A DNA stretch of 64,000 nt from NCBI GenBank assembly GCA_024195265.1, contig JAJLRJ010000006.1:12341139-12405138 (forward strand), in the 5' to 3' direction. Below, piece by piece: positions 28,261-39,860 of this stretch (positions are counted from its first letter, which is position 1; every line of letters starts with the position of its first letter). This DNA comes from Dendrophyllia cribrosa. Taxonomy: Eukaryota; Cnidaria; Anthozoa; Scleractinia; Dendrophylliidae. The notes below the pieces were generated by a model. That model was not told the origin of the DNA, did no database searches, and saw only the letters and a list, made by a program, of their open reading frames with translations. A program made the translations under genes and the position numbers.

Positions 28261-29967
28261 ACTGATTAACTAAGTAATGTTCACCTTTTCCAAAGGTTTT
28301 GCCTCCAACAATTTAGCATGTGTACATAACAAGTCAATGGGCTTATGGCCTACAGTATGGTTTCCTGAATGGATGGCCAAAGGCCCCAGCAAATAAAAAG
28401 AAAATCAAACTGTACATTTACTTCATGTTACAGAACAGAACAGAATTGCAAGATTGAAAGAAATATTAAAATTCAAGTTTTAGTTTCTTATAAGCTTATT
28501 TATTGAAATGAGCAGGCTGAAATTGGTTCTGTTTTGGTGTACATGTACCAATACACACGGACAAAAACAAAACTAAACAAAATACAACGTGAAATCCCTT
28601 GTGAAGACTGTGCATGAGCCCGTACAGTCACCAAGACAGAACCCTGAAATTCGTTGATAATCTTCAGTACAGGTAGCCAAAAATAATATTTAAACTGGTT
28701 TACATTTTTAACGTAAGCTTACATACCTTTGGGATCACAAGGGCAGCAAGAATGAAGCGCTTGAATTGGTGTAGCATTTAAGAACTACAGCTGTAGCCAA
28801 CATGGCGGTCACACTTGACTTCACGATGGATGTAGGTTGGAAGCAATCGTATGCATAGCGATCGTTGATATTTTGTAAAAAAAATGGTATGCAGCTTATT
28901 CAGAAAACGTGGAACGAGAAAAAGGCGCAAATCACAAGCTGTCTCTTCAAAGCAAGTGAAGTTTTGAGCGCTCAAAGCGAGCAGCAAAAAAGACAGTAAT
29001 ATTCATGAAAGTTCGTTGAAAGAAGCGCCAACACGAACTGCCCGCTGGGAATGACTTTCTTGCGCATGATCAATTCGCACCCAAGACCTCTCGGCCGAGC
29101 GACCTAGCGGAAAATTGCTTTGATGATTGCCTTCGATTTACTATATTGTATTTTACATTGTATCCACTATTATTTTTTTTTTCGAGCTCACATACGGCTT
29201 TTTCAATGCATTTCTTTTGAATCTCTCGTTCTTCGGAAATCATTCCTATTTCCGTTCCAGGTAAATCTTTAAAAACACCTCTTTCAAGAGCGGTTTAGGC
29301 AAGGCTAAAATATTAAAATGCTGCTTTAGCTGTGTGATCCAAATGGTATATGAGACACATATCTCATACAACAGTAATACCGCCGTTGAACTAAGCTGTG
29401 TCTTGTATTTTGAAATATTTTCTTTTTCATTGAACGATACGTTTTTATCCCGCTCTCGCTCGCGAAGCGGTAATCGAGGGTCCTGAAAAAAAAGGGGGGC
29501 GGGGGTGCCAATCCCATTTTTCAGCCCAATTTTTTTCCAAATCCCATTTCCCAGCGTCGAAATCCCATTCCCATTAGCAGAATTCAAGAAAAATCCCAGT
29601 GTTTTTTCATACCAACTCTTTTCTATTCACATCCGCATATCAGGTGATATTCTCCTGCCACTTCACATTCCTGTCGCCTGCAGACATCCCGCCATGTTGT
29701 TTTTAACATGTAAATACGCATGCTCGATGTTTTTGGCTTGATTGCACCGCTGTACACAAATATCGTTGACCGCAAGACAAGTGAAAATAAAATATTCTGA
29801 TATTCCTATCGTGGAATTGGCGTAAAATATGCACTTTTAACAGTTTCAGTCTGATGTATGCCAAACTTAAAGGGAATTAACTAGAAACAGAATGCACGAT
29901 CACTGCAACAAACCTTTGAGAATGGCCGGATCTGGGTTTCCAGACCTAGATCAGTATTAATACTTGA
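28261..29967. other. Intron 2, no gene seen
   Basis: Non-coding AT-rich DNA. Near 29510-29600 and 30240-30420 there are many CCCATT/CCCAGT units (low-complexity TCCCATTTCCCAG). About 29880-29967 continues the repeat that is inverted at 55.87-55.95 kb. Confidence 0.5.
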
Positions 29968-30169
29968 AGTGAAACAAAAGAAACGGCAAACTGATCCTTA
30001 CGGTAGAAAAAACAGAACAGAAGCAAATAAAATAAAATAAAAGTGGAATATAATAGTGCCCAATTTTTCGCTTTGCAAAACAAAGCTTCTTTCTTTTATT
30101 TTGTTTGCTTCTGCTTCTGCTTCTGTTTTTCTGCCGTAAGGATCAGTTTGCCATTTCTTTTGTTTCACT
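29968..30169. mobile_element. Foldback element, copy 1
   Basis: Arms AGTGAAACAAAAGAAACGGC and the complement bound a loop. A second copy lies at 55659-55867, and flanking sequence (GGCCGGATCTGGGTTTCCAG) is also shared but inverted, so both belong to a larger repeat. Confidence 0.7.
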
Positions 30170-30347
30170 AAGGGAATTAGTTAGACTAGTGAAGACCAGT
30201 TAAGCATTGACTGGACATGCTTTAAGACAACTGTCCCATTCCCATTTCGAAGTTTTTATTTCCATTCCCAGTGAGCAAATCCCAGTCCCAGTGACTCAAA
30301 TCCCATTTCCCAGGGCAATGAAAGTGATCCCGTGTTTTTTAAATAAA

Positions 30348-30371
30348 GATGATGATGATGATGATGATGAA
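30348..30371. repeat. (GAT)n microsatellite
   Basis: Eight GAT units in intron 2. Confidence 0.9.
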
Positions 30372-30744
30372 TAACAGGCCAATCCCAGTTCCCATTTTAC
30401 CCCTTCAGGACCCTCGCAATCTCTTATGTGTGTGCTTTCACGTTTGAGTAGATGTCGGACTGTTGCACGCCCTGTTTACTCAAAATAAAGAGTTGTTTCA
30501 ACTCTCTTTACTGGGTTGAGAATTAACTCATATTTGAAATTTGAGTGAGAAGCACTGACTCACTGCGGTGAGTAAGTTTTTAATCGTATGTTTGAGTAAA
30601 AGTGACTTTCACTTGATTTTCTCAAACTAAGGAGTTGTTTTAACTCACTACGTTGGATTAAATATTTAAGTTAAATTTTAAGTAAACTAACTCAAAATAT
30701 CGAGTGAAATGCCTACTTTACTAGAAAAATTAGTCAGTTTTACT

Positions 30745-31688
30745 CTTTTGCGTCAATTTACAGACATTTTATAATGCCCCGCTTGCGTCAATTTACAGAG
30801 ATTTTATAGTGCCCCGTTTGGGTCAATTTACAGAGATTTTATAGTGCCCATTTGCGTCAATTTACAGAGATTTTATAATGCCCCGTTTGCGTCAATTTAC
30901 AGAGATTTTATAGTGCCCCGTTTGCGTCAATTTACAGAGATTTTATGATGCCCCGTTTGCGTCAATTTACAGAGATTTTATAGTGCCCCGTTTCTGTCAA
31001 TTTACAGAGATTTTATAGTGCCCCGTTTGGGTCAATTTACAGAGATTTTATAGTGCCCATTTGCGTCAATTTACAGAGATTTTATAATGCCCCGTTTGCG
31101 TCAATTTACAGAGATTTTATAGTGCCCCGTTTGCGTCAATTTACAGAGATTTTATGATGCCCCGTTTGCGTCAATTTACAGAGATTTTATAGTGCCCCGT
31201 TTCTGTCAATTTACAGAGATTTTATAGTGCCCATTTGCGTCAATTTACAGAGATTTTATAATGCCCCGTTTGCGTCAATTTACAGAGATTTTATAGTGCC
31301 CCGTTTGCGTCAATTTACAGAGATTTTATGATGCCCCGTTTGCGTCAATTTACAGAGATTTTATAGTGCCCCGTTTCTGTCAATTTACAGAGATTTTATA
31401 GTGCCCCGTTTGGGTCAATTTACAGAGATTTTATAGTGCCCATTTGCGTCAATTTACAGAGATTTTATAATGCCCCGTTTGCGTCAATTTACAGAGATTT
31501 TATAGTGCCCCGTTTGCGTCAATTTACAGAGATTTTATGATGCCCCGTTTGCGTCAATTTACAGAGATTTTATAGTGCCCCGTTTCTGTCAATTTACAGA
31601 GATTTTATAGTGCCCCGTTTGCGTCAATTTACGGAGATTTTATGATCCCCGTTTGCGTCAATTTACAGAGATTTTATAATGTCCCGTT
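30745..31688. repeat. 35 bp minisatellite with higher-order structure
   Basis: About 27 tandem copies of a 35 bp unit containing GTCAATTTACAGAGATTTTA, followed by TA(A/G)TGCCCCGTTT. Variants at fixed places (GCG, GGG or TCT before GTC; TAATG, TAGTG or TGATG) recur in the same order about every 208 bp, so several units were amplified together. Degenerate copies continue at 32100-32480 after an inserted LINE tail. Confidence 0.9.
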
Positions 31689-32100
31689 AGGTAGGTAAAC
31701 TTTATTTATATTACGCGTTGTCAATTCATAATACATGCTCCTCCGTCGAACCTTAAACAACAGTAGATTAATTACTTAACTACATTAAATTATCTGACTA
31801 AATCATTATCTATACGGGATTATACTAAAAACTATAAAAAGTATCCTTTATGAACTATCATTAAATTAGATAGAAAGTAAATGCATGATTTAAAAGAGGT
31901 AAGAGTGGACTACATCTTAGCGCTCAAAGGCAAGCTGTTCCAGAGAACAGAACCGCGATATTGAAAACTTCGTTTGCCTGCTTCAGTACTCGGTCTAGGA
32001 ACGGAAAGGTTGTATTTTGAATTTCTTAGATTATGTGAGTGAACACCGGATGTAGCTTTAAATATTCTATTTAGACGATTCGGAGAAAGATTATTTTTGT
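31689..32100 (-). pseudogene. LINE ORF2 C-terminal fragment (CR1/L2-like)
   Basis: On the minus strand a short stretch reads N-S-K-Y-N-L-S-V-P-R-P-S-T-E-A-G-K-R-S-F and Q-Y-R-G-S-V-L-W-N-S-L-P, the conserved end of many CR1/L2/Jockey-type reverse transcriptase ORFs. It ends in an in-frame TAG and is followed by a 3' tail ending near 31690. The rest of the LINE is missing, a usual 5' truncation. It sits inside the minisatellite, splitting it from the degenerate copies to the right. Confidence 0.65.
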
Positions 32101-32480
32101 TTGTGTCAACTTACAGAGATTTTATAATTCCCCGTTTGTCATTAGATGTTATTTACAGAGATTTGGTAACTGAATTAACATTAAAATTACGCAGTGCCAT
32201 TTACAGACATTTTATATTAGAAGTCTAGGCATTATAAAATCTTTGTCAACAGCAGATTTACAAACATTGTTGGCAGATTTTGTAAAGTCTGTAAATTGTA
32301 AGTCTTTCCTCTCATTACAGCTCCTAGAATTTATAAACATTTTACAAACATTTTATAAAGAACAAGACAACAAAACTATATAGAATGTCTGTCAAAATAA
32401 TTTACAGAGATTTTGTTTTTAACAGGTGAAAGTACCAAGTCTGTAAATTCAAGATTTATAGATATTTTATGAAGTCTGTA
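32101..32480. repeat. Degenerate minisatellite-related copies
   Basis: Scattered TTTACAGAGATTTT and TTTACAAACATT units with AAGTCTGTAAAT motifs between them. Probably the old source or relic of the array to the left. Confidence 0.55.
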
Positions 32481-32837
32481 AATGGTCCAAGTTTTCCAGT
32501 GGGTGTGCAAGCGCTATGATTTTTTACCTGCTACATGTCCCCGCTACACTCCCTGCTACATTCCCTCAGTGCGAACTTCACAAATTTTTGTCGCTGCGAC
32601 ATGTCGCTGCTACATAACCCCTCGTGTCTGACCAACTTAACAGGTATTTGTCCCTTTTTCATGTTGCAATTTCTGAACTTTTCTTCAGTTCATTGTTGTC
32701 AAATTCGGAAAAGCTATGAGCCATTGTTTCATCAACAGGACAAAGCAGTCTCCGTTGCCACGGCAACTTTAATTGCTACATGTAGGTATTTTAAATTAGG
32801 ATCAGCCAATCACATTTCAGAAATTTCTCATCAATGG

Positions 32838-33010
32838 CCCGGATGCTCGAAAGCAGGGTTAAACTAACCTCCGGTTAGGCCTAACCGGAGGTTAAATTTC
32901 TTAACCGCGGGTTTGTTAACCCGAGGTTGAATGAAATTGCGTTGTTCAAAGCCCGGTTAGAGGACCGGTTAGTTAACCTCGGGTTAACCGCGGCTAACCC
33001 AAGGTTTGTA
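32838..33010. repeat. TTAACC-rich inverted-repeat cluster (left)
   Basis: Dense AACCTCCGGTTAGG, TTAACCGCGG and similar palindromic units. The outer end (GGCCCGGATGCTCGAAAGCA) matches, inverted, the outer end of the cluster at 43563-43756. The two may be ends of one large element or two related MITEs. Confidence 0.55.
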
Positions 33011-35519
33011 TCCCATAATACTCTTTAGAAGTTGTTTTGAAAAAGTTTGAAGCCGCTTTGCCCGATCCATTCAAAATGTTTCGAGTATAAAAATTTTATA
33101 TTAATAGTGAAATATTGTAGAATTTAAAGTTAACTCTATTTGTAGCCGAATAGTAGCTCTTCTGAGAAGAATTTTTCGAGCCGGGGATTTCAAGGTCAAG
33201 CATCACAGGCAAGAAGGAAAAATGTCGCACATTCTCACGGCTACAAGAAGCTGAACTTTTTGTGCATCGTTCTCATCGTTCTATTTTCAAACAACTTGAA
33301 AATATTAAGCTTAACTAGTGTCGCGGAGGTCATCTGCGTTAAAATACTCTAGACTGACATCTTGAAGGTTATTTAATTGGAGTCAAAAACGAAAAAGTAA
33401 GTGGAAAAGTACTGGTATTAGTTTGATCTTGAGTTTATCATTTCAACAAGCCGCTTGTCTGTTTATTTCTCAAACTCACATGGTGGCGACAGTTTTCTTG
33501 GATTCTCGGATATTATCCGAAAACTTTGGAAAAATGCAGTAGACTTGTATCATTTCAAAGAAAGGTGGATTAATAAAACATGCTGTTTTTACTGAAGTAA
33601 GCTTTTATTTTTACTTTGTTATTTCATAGAAAATTGGAATAAAAGGACACCGTGAATTCTTTTGTGGTTTAATATTGCAGTGCTGACACGATGGGATCAG
33701 TGCAGTGGCGTAAAATAGAGAATAAAGCAAATAAGTTCTTAAGTATTAAAAGGCAAACATTCTGATGATCAAAAGAGTCCAAAATAATTGCTACCGTTGC
33801 TCTATTGTTTGAAAAGTAAAAAAAAATCAAAGGGCTCTTAAAGCCATCTCGTTAATGCGTTAGAACGTGAGGTTAATAAAAAGGAAGAATCTTGATAGTG
33901 AAAGGTAGTAGGTTTCGGCGCTCTCATTGCGTTAAGGGTGGCGCAATTTCTGCTAAAAATAGCCCAACACGTCCTTAACATGGCTTTGCGTGGGGCCAAC
34001 GCTCACGGTTTCCTTCCCTGATAATGGCTCCTGGCAAAATATGTTGTTCTTGTCGTTTACATTAGATTCGGCATATGTGAAGGAGCCTAATTTGATTGCA
34101 TTATACAGTGGATTTACTTTTGCGCAAAATTAACGTTAATGTCCGTTTTTTGTAGTCATTGAATGGCTTTTGGTTTTATTCCTAAGATTATATAAACGAC
34201 AACATTTAGAACAACAGAAAAGTCTATCAGGCACGTACTTGGGGTAGACTTATTGAATATTCTAAAGCTGGGCTAAAATGCTTTTAGCGACGAGCAGGAT
34301 TTGTGTTAGGGCTGTCACCTTTTATAACAACACATTTCCACGAATAATCAGTAGTTTGTGAACTTCAGTGAGCGGAATTTCAAAGATTCCACATTTTAAA
34401 GATTCCCGGTTTTAACCTCACTAATACGAACAAAAATTTCCCACGAATAATCAGTACTTTGTGAACTTCAGTGAGCTGAATTTTAAAGATTCCCCATTTT
34501 AAAGATTCCCCGTTTTAACCTCTCTTTAATACGGACACCGAAGGGGTAGAACAAAGTGTCCGAGAGTGATTTTGTAATAATCTGCACTTGGTGCTTGCGT
34601 TAACGGCAGCGACGTGAAAAATGTAAACAATAAACAGCAAAAATCACGAAGATAAATCAAATGGCGCGTTATTTCTGCTGGTATCTGTTGTTGATGTCCT
34701 TAATGTCACAATCACTAATTGTTTTTTAATGGAATAGGTAGTAATTTTGACACAGCACATTGGTAATCGAATGCCAGTGAACATCGCGCAATGACAAAGC
34801 GTCAGTTTTCGACACTTGCGATAAGAGAAATAAAGTGGAAATCTTACTATTACTTTTTAGACCGAAGTAACGCGACTTGTTGCTTGTGTTTATTATAGCC
34901 GGCGTAAGGACAAGAGCTCTTTTAGCAGCCAGCAAATCTTTAAAAGTCGTGATTAACAAGAGTCTCGAGTGTGACTGTAAATAATTTTCATGTATTTGAC
35001 TGAGGGGAAACTTCAACTTGATTGTATTAGGTCATAGCCGCAATATTGTGGTAAGCTTATGTTTTCACACTGACACGGTTCAATATATTTTTTTAAATTA
35101 ATCGTAAGGATTTTTGACAAACGCAAAAAGAAAAATACAGTACATCAGTTTCATAATGTTTTACGCGGTCTTGGACACATCCACTTAAAAACAAATTAGT
35201 CTGTCGTTTTATTTATTTGGACGTGAAAAATGGCTGGAAAAAATGGTCATTTGTCAGTCACGTGTGGCATTACGGTGGTGAGTAATGCCACACGAGTAAG
35301 AGTAAGTAATGCCATAAGAGTACATACGCGACAAAGATTTTATGTACAACGCAATAATGTCATATTATTCCGCGAGACATTGAGTTATGGGAGCAACTGA
35401 TGAGGTTCACTTTAGAACAGAAACTGGAGTCTTGCTAACGTAAAGGGTAAGGTAAAATTCATTTGTGAACTGCAGAAGTGGTCAGAAGTAGTGGAGGCTC
35501 TACTAGATAAATCCTGTAT
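33011..35519. other. Intron 2, repeats but no gene
   Basis: Holds copies of repeats shared with 51-57 kb: 33825-33930 is inverted at 57335-57420, 34085-34175 is direct at 52603-52800 and 35355-35440 is direct at 54195-54270. A duplicated ACTTTGTGAACTTCAGTGAG segment lies near 34330-34530. Confidence 0.5.
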
Positions 35520-35522
35520 CTG

Positions 35523-35655
35523 AAAGTTCTATGGTTGTTTTAACCTTGGAATTGTTTTTCGAAACACTCGCCGGATTAAGTCTTTTTTCCTCTACAAGGA
35601 CAGACTTAGCCGCTCTCTCATGTCAAAGGTCGTTTACAAGGCAAGCTGCTGGAAC
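35523..35655 (+). pseudogene. Penelope-like element, 5' part of GIY-YIG region
   Basis: In frame: V-F-R-N-T-R-R-I-K-S-F-F, then Y-K-D-R-L, then V-V-Y-K-A-S-C, which is the linker and first strand of the GIY-YIG endonuclease of Penelope-like retroelements. It is cut at 35655 by a LINE insertion and continues in frame at 39402. Upstream a stop ends the open frame at about 35520. Confidence 0.75.
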
Positions 35656-38600
35656 AATCCAAATTTCTTTGAAAATTTGTTTTCTCATCTTTTAGATTTC
35701 CAATGTGAAGAAATAATCATTGGCGGCGACTTTAATCTTGTTATGGATATCGAAAAAGATAAAAGAGGGGGCCTTGCCAAAACACATCTCAACGCTCAAA
35801 TGGTCGTAAAAGAGTTCTGTGAAAATATGGATCTTAATGATGCGTGGCGAACCTTAAACCCGGATTGTAGAAGATTTACTTGGCGGCAAAGGCATCCTGA
35901 AATACACTGCAGACTTGATTTTTTCTTAGTGTCCCGAAACATACTGAGCAATGTTACCTTGGCTGATATACTTCCTGGCTTTCAAACAGACCATTCGATG
36001 ATATCTCTAAATATATCTTCTCATACCAACCAAAGAGGCCCAGGTTTTTGGAAACTCAATATTTCTCATTTGAAAGATGATGATTATATAAAGCTAATAA
36101 AATCAACTATCGAGGAAACGCAGGAAGAATATCAAGAAGATGAAACAGTGAATCCTACTTTACTTTGGGACATGATTAAACTAAAGGTGCGTGAAAAATC
36201 ACTTAAATATTCCGCGGACAAAAAACGTAAAACTAATAATAGAGAAACAAGCTTAGAAAAAAAAATCTTCATACTAGAAAAGGAGCTGGAAAATCCAATT
36301 TTAGAAGAAATACAAAAGAAAGATATAATTGAAAACCTTGAATTCTCAAAAAGGGAATTAGAAGAAATTGTTAGAGTGCGCACCAAAGGGGCTATCTTAA
36401 GATCAAAGACTAAATGGTATAACGAAGGTGAAAAGAATACATCTTATTTTCTCAATTTAGAAAAAAGGCACTTTAAACTCAACACGATAACTCAGCTTAA
36501 AACAAGCGATGATACCTTTATTACTTCGGACAAAGACATTCTTATTACTTGTGAAACGTTTTATCGGGATTTATACAAGACACGAAAGCCTATTAACGGA
36601 GAATGTGAATTCTTTGAGAACGTAAACACAAAGAAGTTAGATCCATTTGAAGCCAGTTTCTGTGAAGGGCTCTTAAGTAAACAAGAATGTTTTGAGGCTT
36701 TAAAAGACATGGAACCAGAAAAATCTCCTGGTAGCGACGGACTTCCCGCTGATTTCTATAAAATGTTTTGGAACGGGTTAGCCAGTCCGCTGTTAAAGGC
36801 ACTCAATTATGCATACGAAGCAGGTAACCTTTCGATCACTCAAAAGCGTGGAATCATTAAACTAATCCCTAAGAAAGATTCTGACCCACATCTGATAAAA
36901 AACTGGAGACCATTAACACTTTTAAACTGCGATTATAAGATAGCAACGAAAGCTATAGCAAACCGTTTGAAGAAAGTGATTCCAAAACTGATCAACAACG
37001 ATCAAACCGGTTTCATCAAAGGACGCTTTATAGGCGAAAACATACTCTTAATCGACAGTGTCATCAAATACGCGGCTGAAAAAAACATCTCAGGCCTTCT
37101 TCTGTTTGTTGACTTTGAAAAAGCGTTTGATTCGTTGGAGTGGACTTTTATTAACAGAACTCTTGAGTACTTTCGTTTTGGCCCTTCCTTCACTGAATGG
37201 ATCAAGCTATTTTATAGAGATATCGAAAGCTGCGTTTTAAACAATGGCTGGTCCACTAGTTTTTTTAAGCCACAAAGGGGTGTTAGGCAAGGCTGCCCTC
37301 TTTCACCTTATCTTTTCATATTATCGGCAGAGGTGTTAGCTAATGCAGTCAGAAAAAGTAAAATAATAAAAGGTATTTTTGTAAACAACGAAGAGATCAA
37401 ATTAAGTCAATATGCAGACGACACTACTTTTATCCTCGATGGTACAAAAGACTCCTTGAGTGCGGCTTTTAACCTACTTGAGCGCTTTGGTAGTGTCTCT
37501 GGCCTCAGACTCAACTATAAAAAAACTGAAGCCTTATGGATTGGATCAAACACAGGTAAAAAGGAAAAGCTCTTCCCAGAAAAAGACCTGAAATGGCCTG
37601 AAACCAAAGTAAAATCCCTTGGTGTTTGGCTCTCAACTGACCCTTATATCACCATGAAAGTAAACTATAGAGAAAAATTGGAGAAGATAAGGTGTGTTTT
37701 AAATTGCTGGAAATACCGACGATTGACCTTTGTTGGAAAAATTCTTGTCCTCAAAAGTCTTGCTGCGTCACAACTAACCTACATACTAGCACCTTTGACA
37801 ACAGATGATAAAACACTCAAGGAGATAAATGATTTATTTTATACCTTTCTATGGAATAATAAAGGAGATAAAATTAAACGCAATATAATGATTAACGATT
37901 ACGGGAAAGGAGGATTGAAAATGATCGACATTTTTTCGTATAACAAATCGCTTAAAACTACATGGATAAAGAAATATCTTGATGATGAGAACAGTGGAAA
38001 ATGGAAACTTTTTCTTGAAAGAGAGCTAGAAAAATATGATGGAAAGTTGATTTTTAGTGGTAACCTCAATAGGAAGGATACTTTGGAAACATTCCACGTT
38101 ACTAACCCTTTATTTAAAGAACTTTTATGTATATGGGCTGAAGTTAATTTTAATCCCCAAATAAACAGTAAGCAGCAGTTTCTAGAACAACCCCTATGGC
38201 ATAATTCATTAATCAGAGTAGACAACAAACCCATCGTTTTCAAACAGCTAATTTCGAAAGGCATTTTGAAAATAAAACACCTAATGAAAGATCAGGACAA
38301 GTTCTTCTCTTTCGCTGAATTTAGGACCACCTACAACATACAAATGCAACCCTTAACTTTCCATGGCCTCATATCATCAATTCGAAGTATTTCAATTTCT
38401 TCAAAAGCTGTATCTAATGAAACAGATTATGAAGATTTCTTTTCTGCTTTCATCAAATGCATAAAAGCAAACAAACTTGTTTATAGAAAGCTCGTATCTT
38501 TGAAATCTTTTAATCCTGAAAAAAGTCAAACAAAGTGGAATGCTAATTGTGAAATCGATAACTGTTGTAAACCAGATTGGATAAAAGCATATACGTTGGC

Positions 38601-39075
38601 TTTTAGCTGCACCAAGAGCACTAAAATTATTAATTTTCACTTCAGATTTTTGCATAGAATCTTACCAACGAACAGCTTTTTATCAAAAATCGGCATTAAA
38701 GACAATCCTAACTGCACTTTTTGTGGCAAAGGTTCTGAAGAACTCACACACCTTTTCTGGCATTGCAATAAAACTGCTTCTTTTTGGGATGATTTACTTC
38801 TATGGTTGAAAACAAAAACACTTATCCCCAATGATTATCAAAAGAACATGGCTATTCTCTTGGGTCTGAGGCCAGATAACTCTCGACACTATTCAGTACA
38901 GCTCAACTTATGTTTCCTCTTGGCCAAATATTTTATATGGTGTTGTAAGATTAAAGAAACTTTCCTGAGCATCAGAGGATTCTTGTTCGTCTTGAGCACT
39001 CAATACAAGATAGAATTGAACGCTACCAGCAATAACAATAAGAAATGGGCTCCTTTAGCACAACACCTAAGATAA
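35656..39075 (+). CDS. LINE ORF2 (endonuclease part, reverse transcriptase, zinc knuckle)
   Basis: One open frame of about 1,139 LINE codons. The truncated apurinic-type endonuclease has G-G-D-F-N, a C-R-L-D-F-F-L-V-S block and T-D-H-S. The reverse transcriptase has P-G-S-D-G-L-P-A-D-F-Y, N-W-R-P-L-T-L-L-N-C-D-Y, F-V-D-F-E-K-A-F-D (first catalytic Asp, near 37111), R-Q-G-C-P-L-S-P-Y-L and Q-Y-A-D-D-T-T (near 37411). The C-terminus has a C-T-F-C...H-L-F-W-H-C motif. These fit the L1/Tx1 group, which copies its RNA at a nicked target. The frame is fused upstream to 12 codons of the Penelope host sequence. The endonuclease N-terminus is missing, so it is probably dead, though the reverse transcriptase has no visible lesion. 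Confidence 0.88.
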   Translation, partial: NPNFFENLFSHLLDFQCEEIIIGGDFNLVMDIEKDKRGGLAKTHLNAQMVVKEFCENMDLNDAWRTLNPDCRRFTWRQRHPEIHCRLDFFLVSRNILSNVTLADILPGFQTDHSMISLNISSHTNQRGPGFWKLNISHLKDDDYIKLIKSTIEETQEEYQEDETVNPTLLWDMIKLKVREKSLKYSADKKRKTNNRETSLEKKIFILEKELENPILEEIQKKDIIENLEFSKRELEEIVRVRTKGAILRSKTKWYNEGEKNTSYFLNLEKRHFKLNTITQLKTSDDTFITSDKDILITCETFYRDLYKTRKPINGECEFFENVNTKKLDPFEASFCEGLLSKQECFEALKDMEPEKSPGSDGLPADFYKMFWNGLASPLLKALNYAYEAGNLSITQKRGIIKLIPKKDSDPHLIKNWRPLTLLNCDYKIATKAIANRLKKVIPKLINNDQTGFIKGRFIGENILLIDSVIKYAAEKNISGLLLFVDFEKAFDSLEWTFINRTLEYFRFGPSFTEWIKLFYRDIESCVLNNGWSTSFFKPQRGVRQGCPLSPYLFILSAEVLANAVRKSKIIKGIFVNNEEIKLSQYADDTTFILDGTKDSLSAAFNLLERFGSVSGLRLNYKKTEALWIGSNTGKKEKLFPEKDLKWPETKVKSLGVWLSTDPYITMKVNYREKLEKIRCVLNCWKYRRLTFVGKILVLKSLAASQLTYILAPLTTDDKTLKEINDLFYTFLWNNKGDKIKRNIMINDYGKGGLKMIDIFSYNKSLKTTWIKKYLDDENSGKWKLFLERELEKYDGKLIFSGNLNRKDTLETFHVTNPLFKELLCIWAEVNFNPQINSKQQFLEQPLWHNSLIRVDNKPIVFKQLISKGILKIKHLMKDQDKFFSFAEFRTTYNIQMQPLTFHGLISSIRSISISSKAVSNETDYEDFFSAFIKCIKANKLVYRKLVSLKSFNPEKSQTKWNANCEIDNCCKPDWIKAYTLAFSCTKSTKIINFHFRFLHRILPTNSFLSKIGIKDNPNCTFCGKGSEELTHLFWHCNKTASFWDDLLLWLKTKTLIPNDYQKNMAILLGLRPDNSRHYSVQLNLCFLLAKYFIWCCKIKETFLSIRGFLFVLSTQYKIELNATSNNNKKWAPLAQHLR

Positions 39076-39167
39076 AAGCACACAAACTTAAAAGTGTATA
39101 GTGTACTTAACCTTTTCTTCTGTTTTCGCTACACACCCTTCTCCCTGCCACAATGAGAGATATAAAT

Positions 39168-39171
39168 TTAT

Positions 39172-39210
<39 letters not shown>

Positions 39211-39216
39211 ATATAT
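39168..39216. repeat. (TA)n stretch in the LINE 3' region
   Basis: TA dinucleotide run with one interruption, followed within 150 bp by the A-rich LINE tail. Confidence 0.9.
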
Positions 39217-39401
39217 TGTATGCCTTTTTTATTGCTTTGCTCCTACTTATTAAGTGCCAATAAGCTAAACATTTATACTGTTAACAATGCACTGTTGTAA
39301 GTAAAAGTCTTATTGTCTTGTAAAAAAAAAAATAAAAAAAAATAAAAAAAAAAAATAAATAAAATAAAAAAAAAAAAAAAAAAAAAAAAAGCTGCTGGAA
39401 C

Positions 39402-39668
39402 TGTGACGATTTTTATATAGGTAAAACAAAGCGTCGATTACATGACAGAAAACCTGAACATTTTAAAGCACTCACGAAGGGTTGTCACGCATCAGCCATT
39501 GCAGATCATATGACTTCAACGGGCCACAACATTAAATGGGATCATTTTGAAATTTTAACAACTGGGCGATCGGATATCCATTGTAGAATTAAGGATACAT
39601 TATTGATTAAGGATTTAAAACCAGCTTTAAATGAAAATGTGGGTAGTGAGAAACTTTTTCTTTACTAG
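39402..39668 (+). pseudogene. Penelope-like element, GIY-YIG endonuclease C-terminal part
   Basis: Continues the frame broken at 35655: C-D-D-F-Y-I-G-K-T-K-R-R-L, then H-A-S-A-I-A-D-H, G-H-N-I-K-W, I-K-D-T-L-L-I and L-N-E-N-V-G-S-E-K-L, ending at a TAG. This is the GIY-YIG nuclease that many Penelope-like retroelements carry after the reverse transcriptase; it nicks DNA for insertion. It is intact from 39402 to the stop. The remaining upstream reverse transcriptase is absent here. Confidence 0.8.
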
Positions 39669-39779
39669 CCTTGTATATGTTTATATTTTCTAGCAGACTT
39701 TAAGATAGGTCTGTATATTATCTTTTTTTTTCACTGTTGTCATTTCTTTTAAATTAGGTTCCAGTCTTTCTCCGTAGCA

Positions 39780-39860
39780 TTTAAATTTATTGTATTATAT
39801 CCAACCGTCACTTCTGAAGATATATGTTGAAGCATACGAAACGTCAAGTCATTAATCAAA
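39780..39860 (+). other. Hammerhead-like motif 3' of the Penelope ORF
   Basis: The stretch CCGTCACTTCTGAAGA followed by a TATG...CATA pair and GAAACG has the CUGANGA and GAAA core elements and a possible 3 bp stem III. Only four bases separate the cleavage-type GUC from the core, which is too short for a normal stem I. Penelope-like elements are known to carry hammerheads, so a degenerate one is plausible. Confidence 0.3.

Larger units (their letters stand above)
35656..39388 (+). mobile_element. L1/Tx1-like LINE, 5'-truncated, with 13 bp target duplication
   Basis: The LINE is flanked by AAGCTGCTGGAAC at 35643-35655 and 39389-39401. It starts inside the endonuclease domain and ends in an A-rich tail (39320-39390), after a (TA)n stretch at 39168-39215. 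Target-primed insertion into a Penelope-like element is evident. Confidence 0.9.

Noticed and set aside
30745..31688. CRISPR-like array
   Set aside because: The repeats are contiguous 35 bp units with no unique spacers, in a eukaryotic intron.
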